Positions 18,769 to 29,892 of a stretch of 64,000 nt of DNA are shown here, one piece after another. Both the position numbers and the translations under genes were made by a program. Source of the stretch: Hymenobacter nitidus (GTDB lineage: Bacteria > Bacteroidota > Bacteroidia > Cytophagales > Hymenobacteraceae); assembly GCF_020447315.1 (NCBI RefSeq), contig NZ_JAJADQ010000002.1, forward strand, positions 558,001 to 622,000, written 5' to 3'. Each line of letters begins with the position of its first letter. The first letter of the stretch is position 1. The notes beneath the pieces were generated by a model that searched no databases, was not told where the DNA came from, and saw nothing but the letters and a program-made list of their open reading frames with translations.

Positions 18769-19740
18769 TTAGTCGCTGAAGACCGGCACGTAGGTGGCCA
18801 TAAAGGTGCTACTGGCCTGGTTGTAGGCGTTTACCACCTTCTGGTTCTGGGTGTTATAGAAGCTGATGCACTTGTTGTAGAGGTCCACATCGGCCTTGCT
18901 GAGCTTGTCTTTGCGCTCAATCAGGTCCTTGAGCTTCACAAACTGGTCGGCGCACATGCTGTTGTAGGTCTTCACCAGGTTGCGGGCCGCGTCGCGGTAC
19001 TGGGCATCCTTGCCCCGGAAAGCGGGTACGGCGGCCAACTGGTCGAGGGCCGCCTGTGTATCGGCCTGCAGCTGCACGCGGGCCGCTTCGAAGTCGGCCG
19101 CGTTTTGCTGGCGCATGGCGTCGGCGAGCATGGCGCTGGCTTTTTCGGTGCGGAATTGGGCCAGGAACACCTGGTGCTGATAAGTATTGACTTCCGACAC
19201 CTGCTTCATGTACTGCGACAGGCGCTTGCCCTCGGGGTCTTCGCCCACCGTCATCTTGTGGCGCTTGGCGAAGCGCTGCTGGGCCGCGTTTACGCTGTCA
19301 TTCACAGCCTGGAGCTTGCCCTCGGCCACTTCCTGGGCGTGCAGGTAGCGCTCCATGTTTTCCACGCTGCCCGTGCGGGTACCGGCCATCATGTCCACGG
19401 CTTTGTAGTCCTCGGAGTACACTTTCAGCTGTTGGTAAAAAGCTTCCGTGGTCTGGTCCTTGAAGCCTTTGTCGTCCTCGAAGGCGGGCAGCTTGGCCAG
19501 CTTGGCCAGGGAAATCTCGGTTTGCTTCACCAGCTCCATCCGCTTGGCATCCACTTTCTTCTCGTTGTCGCTGTGGGCAGCCTTGCTGATATAGCGCAGG
19601 TTTTTCTTGAGCATGGCCCGCTGCTCGCCGATGATAAAGTTGTTGTAGGCGCCCGGGTCAGTAAAGGTCTGGGCCGAGGCTTTAATAGTGGTGAGGCCGG
19701 TCAGCAGGCTTCCGGCCAGTAACAGGGTAGAAATGCGCAT
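18769..19740 (-). CDS. Exported helical protein, possibly LIC11966-like surface family
   Basis: The 323-residue product has a signal peptide (residues 1-23, ending KASA) and is otherwise almost all helix with many Lys, Gln and Ala. Two repeated halves each carry a pattern such as LVKQTEISLAKLAKLPAFEDDKG in the first and QADTQAALDQLAAVPAFRGKD in the second, so it may be an internal duplication. It recalls the LIC11966-type surface proteins reported in Leptospira and Bacteroidota, but I cannot confirm this without a search. No catalytic motif is visible. A TonB-domain protein gene lies 45 bp upstream on the same strand, so they may be co-transcribed. Confidence 0.75.
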   Translation of the reverse strand: MRISTLLLAGSLLTGLTTIKASAQTFTDPGAYNNFIIGEQRAMLKKNLRYISKAAHSDNEKKVDAKRMELVKQTEISLAKLAKLPAFEDDKGFKDQTTEAFYQQLKVYSEDYKAVDMMAGTRTGSVENMERYLHAQEVAEGKLQAVNDSVNAAQQRFAKRHKMTVGEDPEGKRLSQYMKQVSEVNTYQHQVFLAQFRTEKASAMLADAMRQQNAADFEAARVQLQADTQAALDQLAAVPAFRGKDAQYRDAARNLVKTYNSMCADQFVKLKDLIERKDKLSKADVDLYNKCISFYNTQNQKVVNAYNQASSTFMATYVPVFSD

Positions 19741-19785
19741 AAAGCAAACGGTTGATACGGTGTGAGAAATGACTAGTGGTTGGGC

Positions 19786-20676
19786 TTAGCGCCGGGCCGG
19801 ACCGGGCCCGAAGTTGGGTGAGCTGGGGGCCGGACGCATAATGATCTGCTGATACGGGCCTTGCAGGCTCTGGCTGAGGGCCTCCAGTGCGTCCGGATTG
19901 CGGGAGTAGTAGGAAATCTTGAAGACGATGGGGAACGTAAACTCGGTTTCCACCGGCTCGCCGTCTTCCATGCCGGGCTGAAAGGGCTTGAGCTTCATGA
20001 CCGACGCCACGGCCGTCTCGTTCAGCAGCTCCGAATCCGACTTGAGCACGTGGGCATTCTGCACCACCCCGCTTTTAGCCACGGTAAAGGCAACCAGCAC
20101 GGTTCCCTCCTTCCGGTTGCGCAACGCACTGACCGGGTAGCGCATCTTGCCGTACAGGTCCTTGGCCAAAGCGGGCTGCCCGCCGGGATATACCGGCGCG
20201 GCCTGGGCCTCGGCAAACGTCCGGGGCTGCCCGTCGGGGCCAAACAGCTCACCGGCCGTGCGGAAGCCCTTCACGTAGGTTTCGCGGCGCTTGAGCGTGC
20301 CGCTGGGGTAATACACCAGCCGCTCGCCATGGAGCTTGCCGGCCACATATTCCTCCCGGGCCTGCATCTGCCCGGTTTCGAGCCAGTTGGTTTCTACGCC
20401 GTGCTGAATGCCCTGCTGAATGTGGGCGTAGGGAATAATGCGCCGGATTTTGCCCGAGGGAAAAAAGATGCGCACCGTACCGCTGACGCTGTCCCGGAAG
20501 GTGATTTCCTCACGGTGGTGGGCGCCAGCTTCGGACGGCAGGATGCCGCCGTTCGCATCAAAGTAAATGGTAGTCCGCTGCACTACCGCCAGGGGCTTGG
20601 CCTCCGGCGCCTGGGCCAGAGCTTGTTGACTAACACCACACAGAACCAGAGAAGCTAATAGTAAGGGTAAGCGCAT
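19786..20676 (-). CDS. Periplasmic MORN-like protein with TonB C-terminal domain
   Basis: The 296-residue protein has a signal peptide (ending QALA near residue 21). A region of short aromatic repeats follows, of the MORN-like kind seen in toxin-antitoxin-type antirestriction proteins (RIFFPSGKIRRIIPYAH, LVYYPSGTLKRRETYVKG). A TonB C-terminal domain comes next (about residues 165-260, YPVSALRNRKEGTVLVAFTV ... LKPFQPGMEDGEPVETEFTFPIVF). There is no transmembrane anchor and no proline linker, so it is not a classical energy transducer; it may bind outer membrane receptors from the periplasm. The last 35 residues are Pro-rich. It lies upstream of the helical surface protein gene. Confidence 0.85.
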   Translation of the reverse strand: MRLPLLLASLVLCGVSQQALAQAPEAKPLAVVQRTTIYFDANGGILPSEAGAHHREEITFRDSVSGTVRIFFPSGKIRRIIPYAHIQQGIQHGVETNWLETGQMQAREEYVAGKLHGERLVYYPSGTLKRRETYVKGFRTAGELFGPDGQPRTFAEAQAAPVYPGGQPALAKDLYGKMRYPVSALRNRKEGTVLVAFTVAKSGVVQNAHVLKSDSELLNETAVASVMKLKPFQPGMEDGEPVETEFTFPIVFKISYYSRNPDALEALSQSLQGPYQQIIMRPAPSSPNFGPGPARR

Positions 20677-20799
20677 AGAAAGAAGGGGATGTAAAACGGG
20701 TAAAAGTAAGCGTATTCTATTTCATATATCTTCTCAGCAGCGCCGGGGTCAGCACAAATAGTTGCCGGCTTTGCCGCCGCTCCTAGCGGCCGGACAGTC

Positions 20800-21024
20800 T
20801 TATGCGGCCGCCGGCAGGAGCAGCAAAGCCTGCAAGGCCGCCGCTTCGGTTTCCAGAGCTTCGGCCTGCAGGCGCAGTAGGTAGCAGCGGGAACTCAGTT
20901 CCAGGGCCAGTGCGGTAGGGCGCTGGGCCAGCCAGCGGTGGCGGAACCAGAGGCTGGCCAGTCGGTCGGGACGGGAGCTTCGTCGGGCCGGGGTCGGGCG
21001 GTAGAGCGGCCTGGTAGCTACCAC
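20800..21024 (-). CDS. Doubtful small hypothetical protein
   Basis: A 74-codon frame starts with GTG right behind the alaS terminator. It encodes an Arg-rich opening followed by Leu/Ala-rich helix (ALALELSSRCYLLRLQAEAL). It could be a small helical protein, but there is no ATG, no recognisable family, and the frame may be chance in GC-rich DNA. Another frame (20783-21058) covers the same bases. Confidence 0.3.
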   Translation of the reverse strand: MVATRPLYRPTPARRSSRPDRLASLWFRHRWLAQRPTALALELSSRCYLLRLQAEALETEAAALQALLLLPAAA

Positions 21025-21026
21025 GC

Positions 21027-21055
21027 AAAAAGGCCCGGCAGCAGCCGGGCCTTTT
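21027..21055 (-). terminator. Intrinsic terminator of alaS
   Basis: AAAAGGCCCGGC and GCCGGGCCTTTT form a 12-bp stem around 4-5 nt, 59 bp after the alaS stop on the minus strand. Confidence 0.85.
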
Positions 21056-21113
21056 CATCGTTTTTGGCGGGCCGGAGCAGCCAGCGTTTTTCCAGTCTCC
21101 AACCCGGGCAGCC

Positions 21114-23798
<2,685 letters not shown>

Positions 23799-24062
23799 AA
23801 GCGGATGACGCCCGGCTGCGGCCCGGCGAGGCTAAAGATGCGGTGAACGAAACGGCTGAACCGGTGGAATTGGCGGCAGCCGGGAATTTGGTTACTTTTC
23901 GCCTTTCCAGCGGAAAGGCCGTTCCGGCAAAGTTAGCCGACTTTATAGAAGTGAGAAATCAGAAGTTAGAGCTTAGACTTGTTCCCAGCACTATTTCAGC
24001 TACAGTTCTGCTCTTTCCAGCTCCCTTCTACCGTCTTATCTCTCAGTTCTGAGTTCTACAAA

Positions 24063-24425
24063 ATGCCTTATAAAGAGCGCGACATCGAGAAGCAGTATTT
24101 CACCATCGGCGAGGTGGCGGCCCAGTTCAACGTGGCCCCGTCGCTGATTCGCTTCTGGGAAACCGAGTTTGAGGAGCTGCGCCCGCGCAAAAGCAAGAAG
24201 GGCAACCGCCTCTACACGCCCCAGGACGTGGATATTTTCCGCACCATCTACCACCTGGTGAAGGAGCGCGGCTACACCATTCCCGGCGCCCGCGACATGC
24301 TCAAGCAGAAAGGCCCCCAGCTCAAGGAAAAAATCGACGTGATTCAGAGCCTGGAAAAGGTGCGCGGCTTTCTGGTAACTATGAAAAAGGAGCTCGACGC
24401 CATTGGTAAGGCGCAGCAGGGCTAA
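24063..24425 (+). CDS. MerR-family transcriptional regulator
   Basis: The 120-residue protein has a MerR winged-helix domain (YFTIGEVAAQFNVAPSLIRFWE ... KGNRLYTPQDVDIFRTIYHL, split here as two motif stretches). A recognition region rich in Lys/Arg (RPRKSKKGNRLY) and a short dimerisation helix follow. No cysteine-rich metal site or ligand domain is present, so it is of the small cytoplasmic MerR type common in Bacteroidota. Start ATG 24063; the frame is open to 23979. It should twist its own or a neighbouring promoter; no operator was recognised. A family B repeat follows 25 bp after the stop, then dprA. Confidence 0.88.
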   Translation: MPYKERDIEKQYFTIGEVAAQFNVAPSLIRFWETEFEELRPRKSKKGNRLYTPQDVDIFRTIYHLVKERGYTIPGARDMLKQKGPQLKEKIDVIQSLEKVRGFLVTMKKELDAIGKAQQG

Positions 24426-24450
24426 CGTAGGTGCAGCCTCTTTTTTCGGG

Positions 24451-24550
24451 TGTCATCCTGAGTTTGCGAATCACCTTTTAGGATGAGCACGACTAGCGTA
24501 ATAACGACTCATGCTAGCGTGATAGGGTCCTTCGCAGGCTCAGGATGACA
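24451..24550. repeat. Inverted repeat, family B copy 1
   Basis: The ends TGTCATCCTGAGTTTGCGAA (24451-24470) and TTCGCAGGCTCAGGATGACA (24531-24550) are inverted copies. Inside is a second pair, ACGACTAGCGT and CATGCTAGCGTG. Further copies lie at 33771-33853, and half copies at about 28701, 29550 and 62467. Confidence 0.85.
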
Positions 24551-24597
24551 GCCAATGATTACCCGACTATCTATTTTACTTTCATTATACGTCTAGC

Positions 24598-25728
24598 ATG
24601 CCTATTTCTACCGACGAATTACTCTTCCACGAAGTTGCTCTCACCCTCTTTCCCGGCATCGGGCCGCAGCTCACGCGGCAGCTGATGAGCTACGGGGGCT
24701 CGGCCAAAAACGTGCTGATGCTGCCGCCAGGCAAGCTGCGCAAGATTCCCGGTGTGGGCCCCACCACCGTGGCCACGCTCACGGGCGGGGAACGGACGGC
24801 GGCCCTGAAAAAGGCTGAAGACACGCTGCGCAAGGCCGAAAAAGGCGGGGTGCAGCTGCTTTTCTACACCAGCCGGCAGTACCCGAAGCGGCTCAAAACC
24901 ATTCCTGACGCCCCCGTGCTGCTTTACTACCAAGGCACGGCCGACCTGAACCAGGACAAAACCATCGGCATCGTGGGCACCCGCAAGGCTACCGACTACG
25001 GCCGCGAGCAAACCGAGCGGCTAGTAAAAGGCTTTGCCGAGCACCGCCCGCTGGTGATTAGCGGCCTGGCCTACGGCATCGACATTGCCGCCCACCGCGC
25101 CGCCTTGCAGGAAGGGCTGGAAACGGTGGGCGTTATGGCCACCGGCCTGGACGTGCTCTACCCGGCCGCCCACCGCAAAACGGCCGAGAAAATGCTGACC
25201 CAGGGCGGCCTGCTCACCGAATTCGCCTTTGGCACCCAGCCCGACCGCTACAACTTCCCGGCGCGCAACCGCATCATTGCCGGCCTCTCCGACGGTACCG
25301 TGGTGGTAGAAGCGGCCCGCAAGGGCGGGGCGCTGATAACGGCCGAAATTGCCCTGAGCTACAACAAAGACGTGCTGGCCATTCCCGGCAACCTGGGCTC
25401 GGTGGCCTCCGAGGGCTGCAACGACCTGATCAAGGCCAACAAAGCCGCGCTGTATGGCGAGCCGTCCGACCTGGAGCAGCTACTCAACTGGGACGCGGCC
25501 CTGCACCAGAGCGGCAAGTTCAAGCCCACGCCCGTCTACGCCCCGGCCGACTTTACCGCCGAGGAGTTTCAGCTGCTGGAAGTGTTGCTGGCCAGCAAGG
25601 AAGAGCAGATGGACAACCTGAGCTGGAAAACCCAGCTGCCGGTCAATAAAGTGGCCACACTGCTGCTAGGTCTCGAATTTCGGGGCGTGGTAAAGGCGCT
25701 GCCGGGCAAGAAGTTCGTGCTGCTGTAG
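24598..25728 (+). CDS. dprA: DNA-processing protein DprA
   Basis: The 376-residue protein has an N-terminal helix-hairpin-helix region (LFPGIGPQLTRQL, KIPGVGPTTVATL), the central Rossmann-like DprA domain and a C-terminal winged helix (about residues 315-376). In the DprA domain, IGIVGTRKATDYG, GLAYGIDIAAH, GLDVLYPAAH, FPARNRIIAGLS and EAARKGGALITAEIA are all family motifs. It binds incoming single-stranded DNA and loads RecA during natural transformation. Start ATG 24598. No other competence genes are near. Terminator at 25813. Confidence 0.95.
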   Translation: MPISTDELLFHEVALTLFPGIGPQLTRQLMSYGGSAKNVLMLPPGKLRKIPGVGPTTVATLTGGERTAALKKAEDTLRKAEKGGVQLLFYTSRQYPKRLKTIPDAPVLLYYQGTADLNQDKTIGIVGTRKATDYGREQTERLVKGFAEHRPLVISGLAYGIDIAAHRAALQEGLETVGVMATGLDVLYPAAHRKTAEKMLTQGGLLTEFAFGTQPDRYNFPARNRIIAGLSDGTVVVEAARKGGALITAEIALSYNKDVLAIPGNLGSVASEGCNDLIKANKAALYGEPSDLEQLLNWDAALHQSGKFKPTPVYAPADFTAEEFQLLEVLLASKEEQMDNLSWKTQLPVNKVATLLLGLEFRGVVKALPGKKFVLL

Positions 25729-25812
25729 GCGTGCGGGCAGACAGGCAGTAGCTCGGACAGTTCAGGGCCAGTCCGCCGCATTCAGGTGCTGCAAGCGTAT
25801 CCAGACCCTTCA

Positions 25813-25852
25813 CATAAAAAAGGCCGTCCTAGCTGGGACGGCCTTTTTTATG
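25813..25852. terminator. Intrinsic terminator after dprA
   Basis: CATAAAAAAGGCCGTCC and GGGACGGCCTTTTTTATG form a 17-bp stem around 5 nt, with T and A runs on both strands. Confidence 0.9.
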
Positions 25853-25886
25853 CGAAGGGTTGAAATATGGCTCTACCTTGCGGCCC

Positions 25887-26699
25887 ATGCTACTGCTCAA
25901 TAATACGCTGCTGCCCTCCGCCAGCCTGTCTTTGCCCAACCGGGGGCTGGCGTTTGGGGATGGTTTTTTTGAAACGCTGGTCGTGGCCCACGGGCGCCTG
26001 CGCTATGCCCTGCACCACCACGCCCGCATGCAGCGGGCCGCCCGCGCGCTCTACCTGACTTTGCCCAAGTCCTTGGCCTCGGCTGGGGCCCTGGAAAACA
26101 CTCTGGTACAGCTGGCACAAGCCAATAACCTGGCAGAGGCCCGCCTGCGGGTGCAACTCTGGCGCGGCGGTGGTGGCCGCTACACGCCCCTCACCGACTC
26201 GGTAGAATGGCTAGCCACGGCCGAAGCCTTCGTAGTGGATTCCTCGCCCATTCAAAACGCCGGTTTTGCCCAGGAAGTCCAGGCTATTCACTCGCCGCTG
26301 AGCTTTTGCAAGGGTCCGCAGGCCTGGCTCTACGTGCGGGCCGCGCACGAGCGGCAGCAGCGCGGCCTCGACGAAATTATTCTGTGCTCGGCGGCCGGGC
26401 ATGTTGCCGAGGCGGGGGCCGCGGCGGTTTTCTGGCTACAAGCAGGAACGCTGTATACGCCGGCGCTGGAAACGGGCTGCGTGGCCGGCGTGCGGCGCGC
26501 TCATCTGCTGCGCGCGGCCCAGCACCAGCAGCTACGCTGCGTGGAAGGGCTGTTTACCCGCGAAAATGTACTACAGGCCGAAGCCGTATTTACGGCGAAT
26601 GTGGCAGCTATCCGGCCGGTTCTCAGAATTAAACAGGCAGAATTCCCGGCCCAGCACCCGCTGCTCACGGCGCTGCTCGGCTGGGAGCAGGAAGCTTAA
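25887..26699 (+). CDS. Class IV (PabC/BCAT-like) aminotransferase or lyase
   Basis: The 270-residue protein is a fold type IV PLP enzyme: SLPNRGLAFGDGFFETL at the N-terminus, a Lys in FCKGPQAWLYVRAAHE near residue 142, and DEIILCSAAGHVAEAGAAAVFWL near residue 165, ending with TPALETGCVAGVRRAHLL. Short relatives of this kind are 4-amino-4-deoxychorismate lyase or branched-chain or D-amino acid aminotransferases. The usual KTLN around the lysine is changed to CKGPQA, so substrate is uncertain. I chose ATG 25887; the frame is open to 25860. The next gene on the other strand overlaps its end by 4 bp. Confidence 0.82.
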   Translation: MLLLNNTLLPSASLSLPNRGLAFGDGFFETLVVAHGRLRYALHHHARMQRAARALYLTLPKSLASAGALENTLVQLAQANNLAEARLRVQLWRGGGGRYTPLTDSVEWLATAEAFVVDSSPIQNAGFAQEVQAIHSPLSFCKGPQAWLYVRAAHERQQRGLDEIILCSAAGHVAEAGAAAVFWLQAGTLYTPALETGCVAGVRRAHLLRAAQHQQLRCVEGLFTRENVLQAEAVFTANVAAIRPVLRIKQAEFPAQHPLLTALLGWEQEA

Positions 26700-26938
26700 C
26701 GGTTGGGCGCGAGGCTCCGGCAGCGCAGACGCAGCCAGCTTTCCTCAAACTCGGCGAGGTCGGCTTCGGTAACGTCGTTTATGCGCAGGATTTCGGCCCG
26801 GTCCTGCTCACAGCCCTCCAGGGCGTAGAGCGCAATCCAGGCGCGGTGCTTGCGGGGCAGCACGGGTAAAGTCAAAGCAGGCACTGAAGATGTGGGCACT
26901 GAAGAATGGCAGGGCGGGTAGCGCAAATACGTACGCAA
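26696..26938 (-). CDS. Small conserved hypothetical protein
   Basis: The 80-residue product ends in a helical region rich in charge: LPRKHRAWIALYALEGCEQ, then DVTEADLAEFEESWLRL. It has no signal peptide or membrane segment. The pattern looks like a folded small helical protein, not a chance frame, and its end overlaps the preceding gene by 4 bp in convergent orientation. I do not recognise a named family. The first 25 residues may be a misplaced start; there is no second Met. Confidence 0.55.
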   Translation of the reverse strand: MRTYLRYPPCHSSVPTSSVPALTLPVLPRKHRAWIALYALEGCEQDRAEILRINDVTEADLAEFEESWLRLRCRSLAPNR

Positions 26939-27401
26939 TCTACACCCTTTTGGATTTTATAAATACGATTGAATTTTATCTAAACGAATACTGAACTATA
27001 AAATTCCCTTCCCATTGGAAATTTACAAAATCACTCGCTGATCAACTCTTGTGCTTCGGTGCTAATACCTAGTATCAAACCGTGTTAACCAGCTATAAAA
27101 GAACATTTACAATAAGCTGGCCGCCGGCCGTCATTTTTCTCCCCTGAATTCGCCCATACTAAGTACAATATACCCAAGCCCGCTTCTCCCCCGGCCGTGG
27201 CACCATACACCTGGCTAAGCGACTCTATGACAACAGAATATAGCCGCTGCACGCGGTTGTCGAGCGTGCTACGGCCCTGTTGCAGGCGCCCACCGGTAGC
27301 CAGCAGCGGCTCGCACGAAATGGATTATAAGCAGCTAAGGCCCGGACTGGAAAGCCGAGGATGTTGCTAACAAAGCCCAGACCAGGCGTCTGAATAGTGC
27401 G
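26939..27401. other. AT-rich gene-free region
   Basis: These 463 bases are clearly lower in GC from about 26940 to 27180 than the flanks. No frame has a start with a credible product. On the minus strand, about 27100-27320, roughly 70 open codons without a start read PLLATGGRLQQGRSTLDNR, which might be a gene remnant. I see no tRNA or standard RNA here. Confidence 0.45.
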
Positions 27402-28196
27402 CTATACTGCTACCGGGGCTTTGATGGCAGGGTGCGGGTCGTAGTTTTCAAGCGTGAAATCGTCGTACTGAAAGCCGAAAATGTCTTTCACCGCCGGGTT
27501 GATACGCATCTGCGGCAACGGGCGCGGGGCGCGGGTGAGCTGCAGGCGGGCCTGCTCCAGGTGGTTGGAATAGAGGTGGGTGTCGCCGCCGGTCCAGATG
27601 AACTCGCCGGGCTGCAGACCCGTGACCTGAGCCATCATCAGCGTGAGCAGGGCGTAGGAGGCAATGTTGAAGGGCACGCCCAAAAATACGTCGGCGGAGC
27701 GCTGGTAGAGCTGGCAGCTGAGCCGGCCGTCGGCCACGTAGAACTGAAACAGGGCGTGGCAGGGCATCAGGTGCATCTGGTCCAGCTCGGCCACGTTCCA
27801 GGCCGACACTAGAATGCGGCGCGAGTCGGGCGAAACCGTGAGCTGGCGCACGACTTCGGAAATCTGGTCGATGTGGGTGCCGTCGGGCCGGGGCCAGTTG
27901 CGCCACTGCTTGCCATACACCGGGCCCAAGTCGCCGTTGGCATCGGCCCACTCGTCCCAGATTTTAACCCCGTTATCCGTCAGGTACTTGATGTTGGTGT
28001 CGCCCTGCAAAAACCACAGCAGTTCGTGGATGATGCTTTTCAGGTGGACTTTTTTGGTGGTGACCAGCGGGAAGCCCTGCTGCAGGTCGAAGCGCATCTG
28101 GTGGCCGAAAATGCTGAGCGTGCCGGTGCCGGTACGGTCGGTTTTCTGGGTGCCGTGGTCGAGAATGTGGCGGACGAGGTCGAGGTACTGCTGCAT
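27402..28196 (-). CDS. thyA: Thymidylate synthase
   Basis: At 264 residues this ThyA has the same length as the E. coli enzyme. It methylates dUMP to dTMP with 5,10-methylenetetrahydrofolate. Visible marks are [32 protein letters not shown], the nucleophile in [12 protein letters not shown] (Cys near residue 146), [20 protein letters not shown] and the C-terminal [11 protein letters not shown]. The gene follows the NTF2-like gene by 23 bp and may be co-transcribed with it, though a -7-like box (28200-28208) lies directly before the ATG. Start ATG 28196. Confidence 0.97.
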   Translation of the reverse strand: MQQYLDLVRHILDHGTQKTDRTGTGTLSIFGHQMRFDLQQGFPLVTTKKVHLKSIIHELLWFLQGDTNIKYLTDNGVKIWDEWADANGDLGPVYGKQWRNWPRPDGTHIDQISEVVRQLTVSPDSRRILVSAWNVAELDQMHLMPCHALFQFYVADGRLSCQLYQRSADVFLGVPFNIASYALLTLMMAQVTGLQPGEFIWTGGDTHLYSNHLEQARLQLTRAPRPLPQMRINPAVKDIFGFQYDDFTLENYDPHPAIKAPVAV

Positions 28197-28199
28197 GGG

Positions 28200-28208
28200 G
28201 CGAAAGTA
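28200..28208 (-). promoter_or_regulatory. Possible -7 box placed directly before thyA
   Basis: The minus strand reads TACTTTCGC then CCC before the ATG. If it is used as a promoter the transcript would have almost no leader. There is no clear -33 partner, so it may be chance. Confidence 0.3.
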
Positions 28209-28219
28209 CGAACCTTCCT

Positions 28220-28690
28220 TTAGGATTTACGCCCCACGGGCAGCACCGCCGCCTGGGCCGACACGGCCTGCCAGCGCCCGTTCAGCTTCACGTACACGTC
28301 GGTATAGCGCAGGCGCAGGGAAAAGGGCTGCCCGAGCCAGGTGCCGGTTTGCAGAAACCAGCCGGTGAGAATCACCATGTTTTTGCCGTACTGCCGCACC
28401 CGCACGTCCTCGCTCTGAAAGGGATTCACCACCGAATTGGGGTTGCTGACGGCCAGCAGCATGGTTTTCTTGTCGTTCACACTGCCATCAGCGGCAATGT
28501 AGAGAAAGTCGGGTGCCAGCAGGCGACTGATAAAGGCCGTGTCGCGGCTGACGATGGCCTCATTCCAGCGCCGCTCCAGCTGCAGCAGCTCCTGGGCTAC
28601 TTTGGGATCGGGCGGCCGGGGTGCGCCGCGCTGGGCCACAGTGGCGGTGAGGGGGAATATGATTAGGAGAAGCGTGAGGATGGGGCGCAT
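28220..28690 (-). CDS. Exported NTF2-like (DUF4440-type) protein
   Basis: The 156-residue product has a signal peptide (residues 1-19, ending TVAQ) and an NTF2-like domain. [20 protein letters not shown] and [18 protein letters not shown] open it, strands carrying [12 protein letters not shown] follow, and [18 protein letters not shown] closes it. Such proteins bind small ligands or act as unassigned hydrolases or isomerases; no catalytic residues are assured. It should be periplasmic. It lies 23 bp upstream of thyA. Start ATG 28690; a family B half repeat lies immediately upstream. Confidence 0.82.
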   Translation of the reverse strand: MRPILTLLLIIFPLTATVAQRGAPRPPDPKVAQELLQLERRWNEAIVSRDTAFISRLLAPDFLYIAADGSVNDKKTMLLAVSNPNSVVNPFQSEDVRVRQYGKNMVILTGWFLQTGTWLGQPFSLRLRYTDVYVKLNGRWQAVSAQAAVLPVGRKS

Positions 28691-28700
28691 TGTTAAGTGG

Positions 28701-28735
28701 TTATTTTCCGTCTGTCATCCTGAGCTTGCGAAGGA
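28701..28735. repeat. Left inverted repeat flanking the TonB-domain cassette
   Basis: TTATTTTCCGTCTGTCATCC followed by TGAGCTTGCGAAGGA is matched, inverted and nearly perfect, at 29550-29587. The CATCCTGAGCTTGCGAAGG core belongs to repeat family B. Confidence 0.8.
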
Positions 28736-28846
28736 TTTTCCTCTTCTACCCAGACAATTTATTCAACGCGGAAACTTTCAGATTGATAGCCAGAGCCGGA
28801 TTTTACGCGTTGATTTAGCGCTACCCTCACATACAGAAAGTTGTGT

Positions 28847-29407
28847 CTACTGGAAAGCATAACGAACCGTAATTTCTTCTTCCGTCGTTGTGGAAGCTGG
28901 CTCAAAGTGCAGCTGCGCCAGCAGCAGCCGAACCTGCTGCACCATTACATCCCGGTCGGCGGCACCCGGCGGAATTGTATTTGCTAGTTCTTTCACCGCA
29001 GTTACCTGCCCAGTGGCATCAATAGTTAGCTCCATAGTAATGTCTCCTTCTACCAAATAGCGCAAGGCCATTACCGGATAACGGATAGACGTTCTTATAT
29101 ACTCATAGTATTTGTTGTCTTCCGGCATAGCATTTTTAGCTTTCAGGCGCTGACCGATGCCGCGCTGCAATACCGGCGCAGCGGCGGCTCTGGCGGCAAT
29201 TCGTAGCGAATCACGGCGCAGCATCTGAACTCTACCCAAAGAGTCCCGGGAAGATTTTGCCTGGGCCAATTGCTTACTTCGCTGAGCAGCAGAAACGGCT
29301 GGCTTGGGTATCGGTACTGGCCGCGCGTCCCAGCGGTTCAAACCGTTCTGCGCCCAGGCAGGAGCACTGAGCACAAGTACCAGCACTAGTGAGAATAAAC
29401 GGCGCAT
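28847..29407 (-). CDS. Exported protein with TonB C-terminal domain
   Basis: The 186-residue protein has a signal peptide (ending APAWAQ near residue 20), a Ser/Arg/Ala-rich middle part, and a TonB-like C-terminal domain (about residues 100-186). That domain reads IRYPVMALRYLVEGDITMEL, then LTIDATGQVTAVKEL, HFEPAST and TVRYAFQ. It lacks a membrane anchor, so it may be a soluble periplasmic partner, not a classical TonB. Base composition is lower in GC than in neighbours, and the gene is enclosed by inverted family B copies, which suggests it moved in as a unit. Confidence 0.82.
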   Translation of the reverse strand: MRRLFSLVLVLVLSAPAWAQNGLNRWDARPVPIPKPAVSAAQRSKQLAQAKSSRDSLGRVQMLRRDSLRIAARAAAAPVLQRGIGQRLKAKNAMPEDNKYYEYIRTSIRYPVMALRYLVEGDITMELTIDATGQVTAVKELANTIPPGAADRDVMVQQVRLLLAQLHFEPASTTTEEEITVRYAFQ

Positions 29408-29549
29408 GCGTGTAATAGCAAAAAAGCAAAACTCGGGTGGCCAGCTAAGTAAAATATCAGCCTCCCCAGGGCCAATTCAATGTAACGAAGTTCACCCTCT
29501 GGCACTGCATACTTAGCTCACTGAACGTTACTCATCATAGCATGGAGGA

Positions 29550-29587
29550 AGGTCCTTCGCAAGCTTAGGATGACAGACGGAAAAATA
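29550..29587. repeat. Right inverted repeat flanking the TonB-domain cassette
   Basis: GGTCCTTCGCAAGCTTAGGA followed by TGACAGACGGAAAAATAA is the inverted partner of 28701-28735, with one substitution and one extra A in the A run. Confidence 0.8.
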
Positions 29588-29615
29588 AAAAAGCCGCCCG
29601 TAAAGGCGGCTTTTT
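29587..29615 (-). terminator. Intrinsic terminator of the small Cys/Lys-rich gene
   Basis: AAAAAGCCGCC and GGCGGCTTTTT around CGTAAA, 26 bp after the minus-strand stop at 29641. Confidence 0.85.
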
Positions 29616-29640
29616 CAACAACTGAGCTTCAGGCAGCTTC

Positions 29641-29892
29641 TCACAGCGACTTGGTCACGGGCGTAATGGCGGCCGGCGTGGTTTCGGCGGGCTTTACTGA
29701 GGCCGTTTTCGCGCCTTTTTTCATGCAGCAGGAAGGCGTGGTGGCCGTGCTGCCGGTGCTGGCGCACTGGGCTTTCATTTCCGTGGAGCAGGCTTCTTTC
29801 TTGCCTTTTTTGCCTTTTTCGTCTTTGCCGTCGTGGGCGGAAGCGGTGCCAACGAAGGCAAACAAAGTCAGGGCGAGCAGGACGTTTTTCAT
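29641..29892 (-). CDS. Small exported Cys- and Lys-rich protein
   Basis: The 83-residue precursor starts MKNVLLALTLFAFVGTASA, a good signal peptide. The mature part is HDGKDEKGKKGKKEACS and then TEMKAQCAST with a later SCCMKKGAK. Four cysteines, one CC pair and a Lys-rich front suggest metal or anion binding, but no family is known to me. The frame is open upstream to 29979; the signal peptide fixes the start at 29892. A terminator follows. Confidence 0.72.
   Translation of the reverse strand: MKNVLLALTLFAFVGTASAHDGKDEKGKKGKKEACSTEMKAQCASTGSTATTPSCCMKKGAKTASVKPAETTPAAITPVTKSL

Noticed and set aside
23843..24052. A 69-codon frame upstream of the MerR-type gene
   Set aside because: The product looks like chance sequence, the region is the promoter spacer of alaS and the regulator, and a -7-like box lies inside it.
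27225..27371. A 48-codon plus-strand frame from ATG 27225
   Set aside because: Low-quality composition and no family; it lies in a gene-free AT-rich gap.
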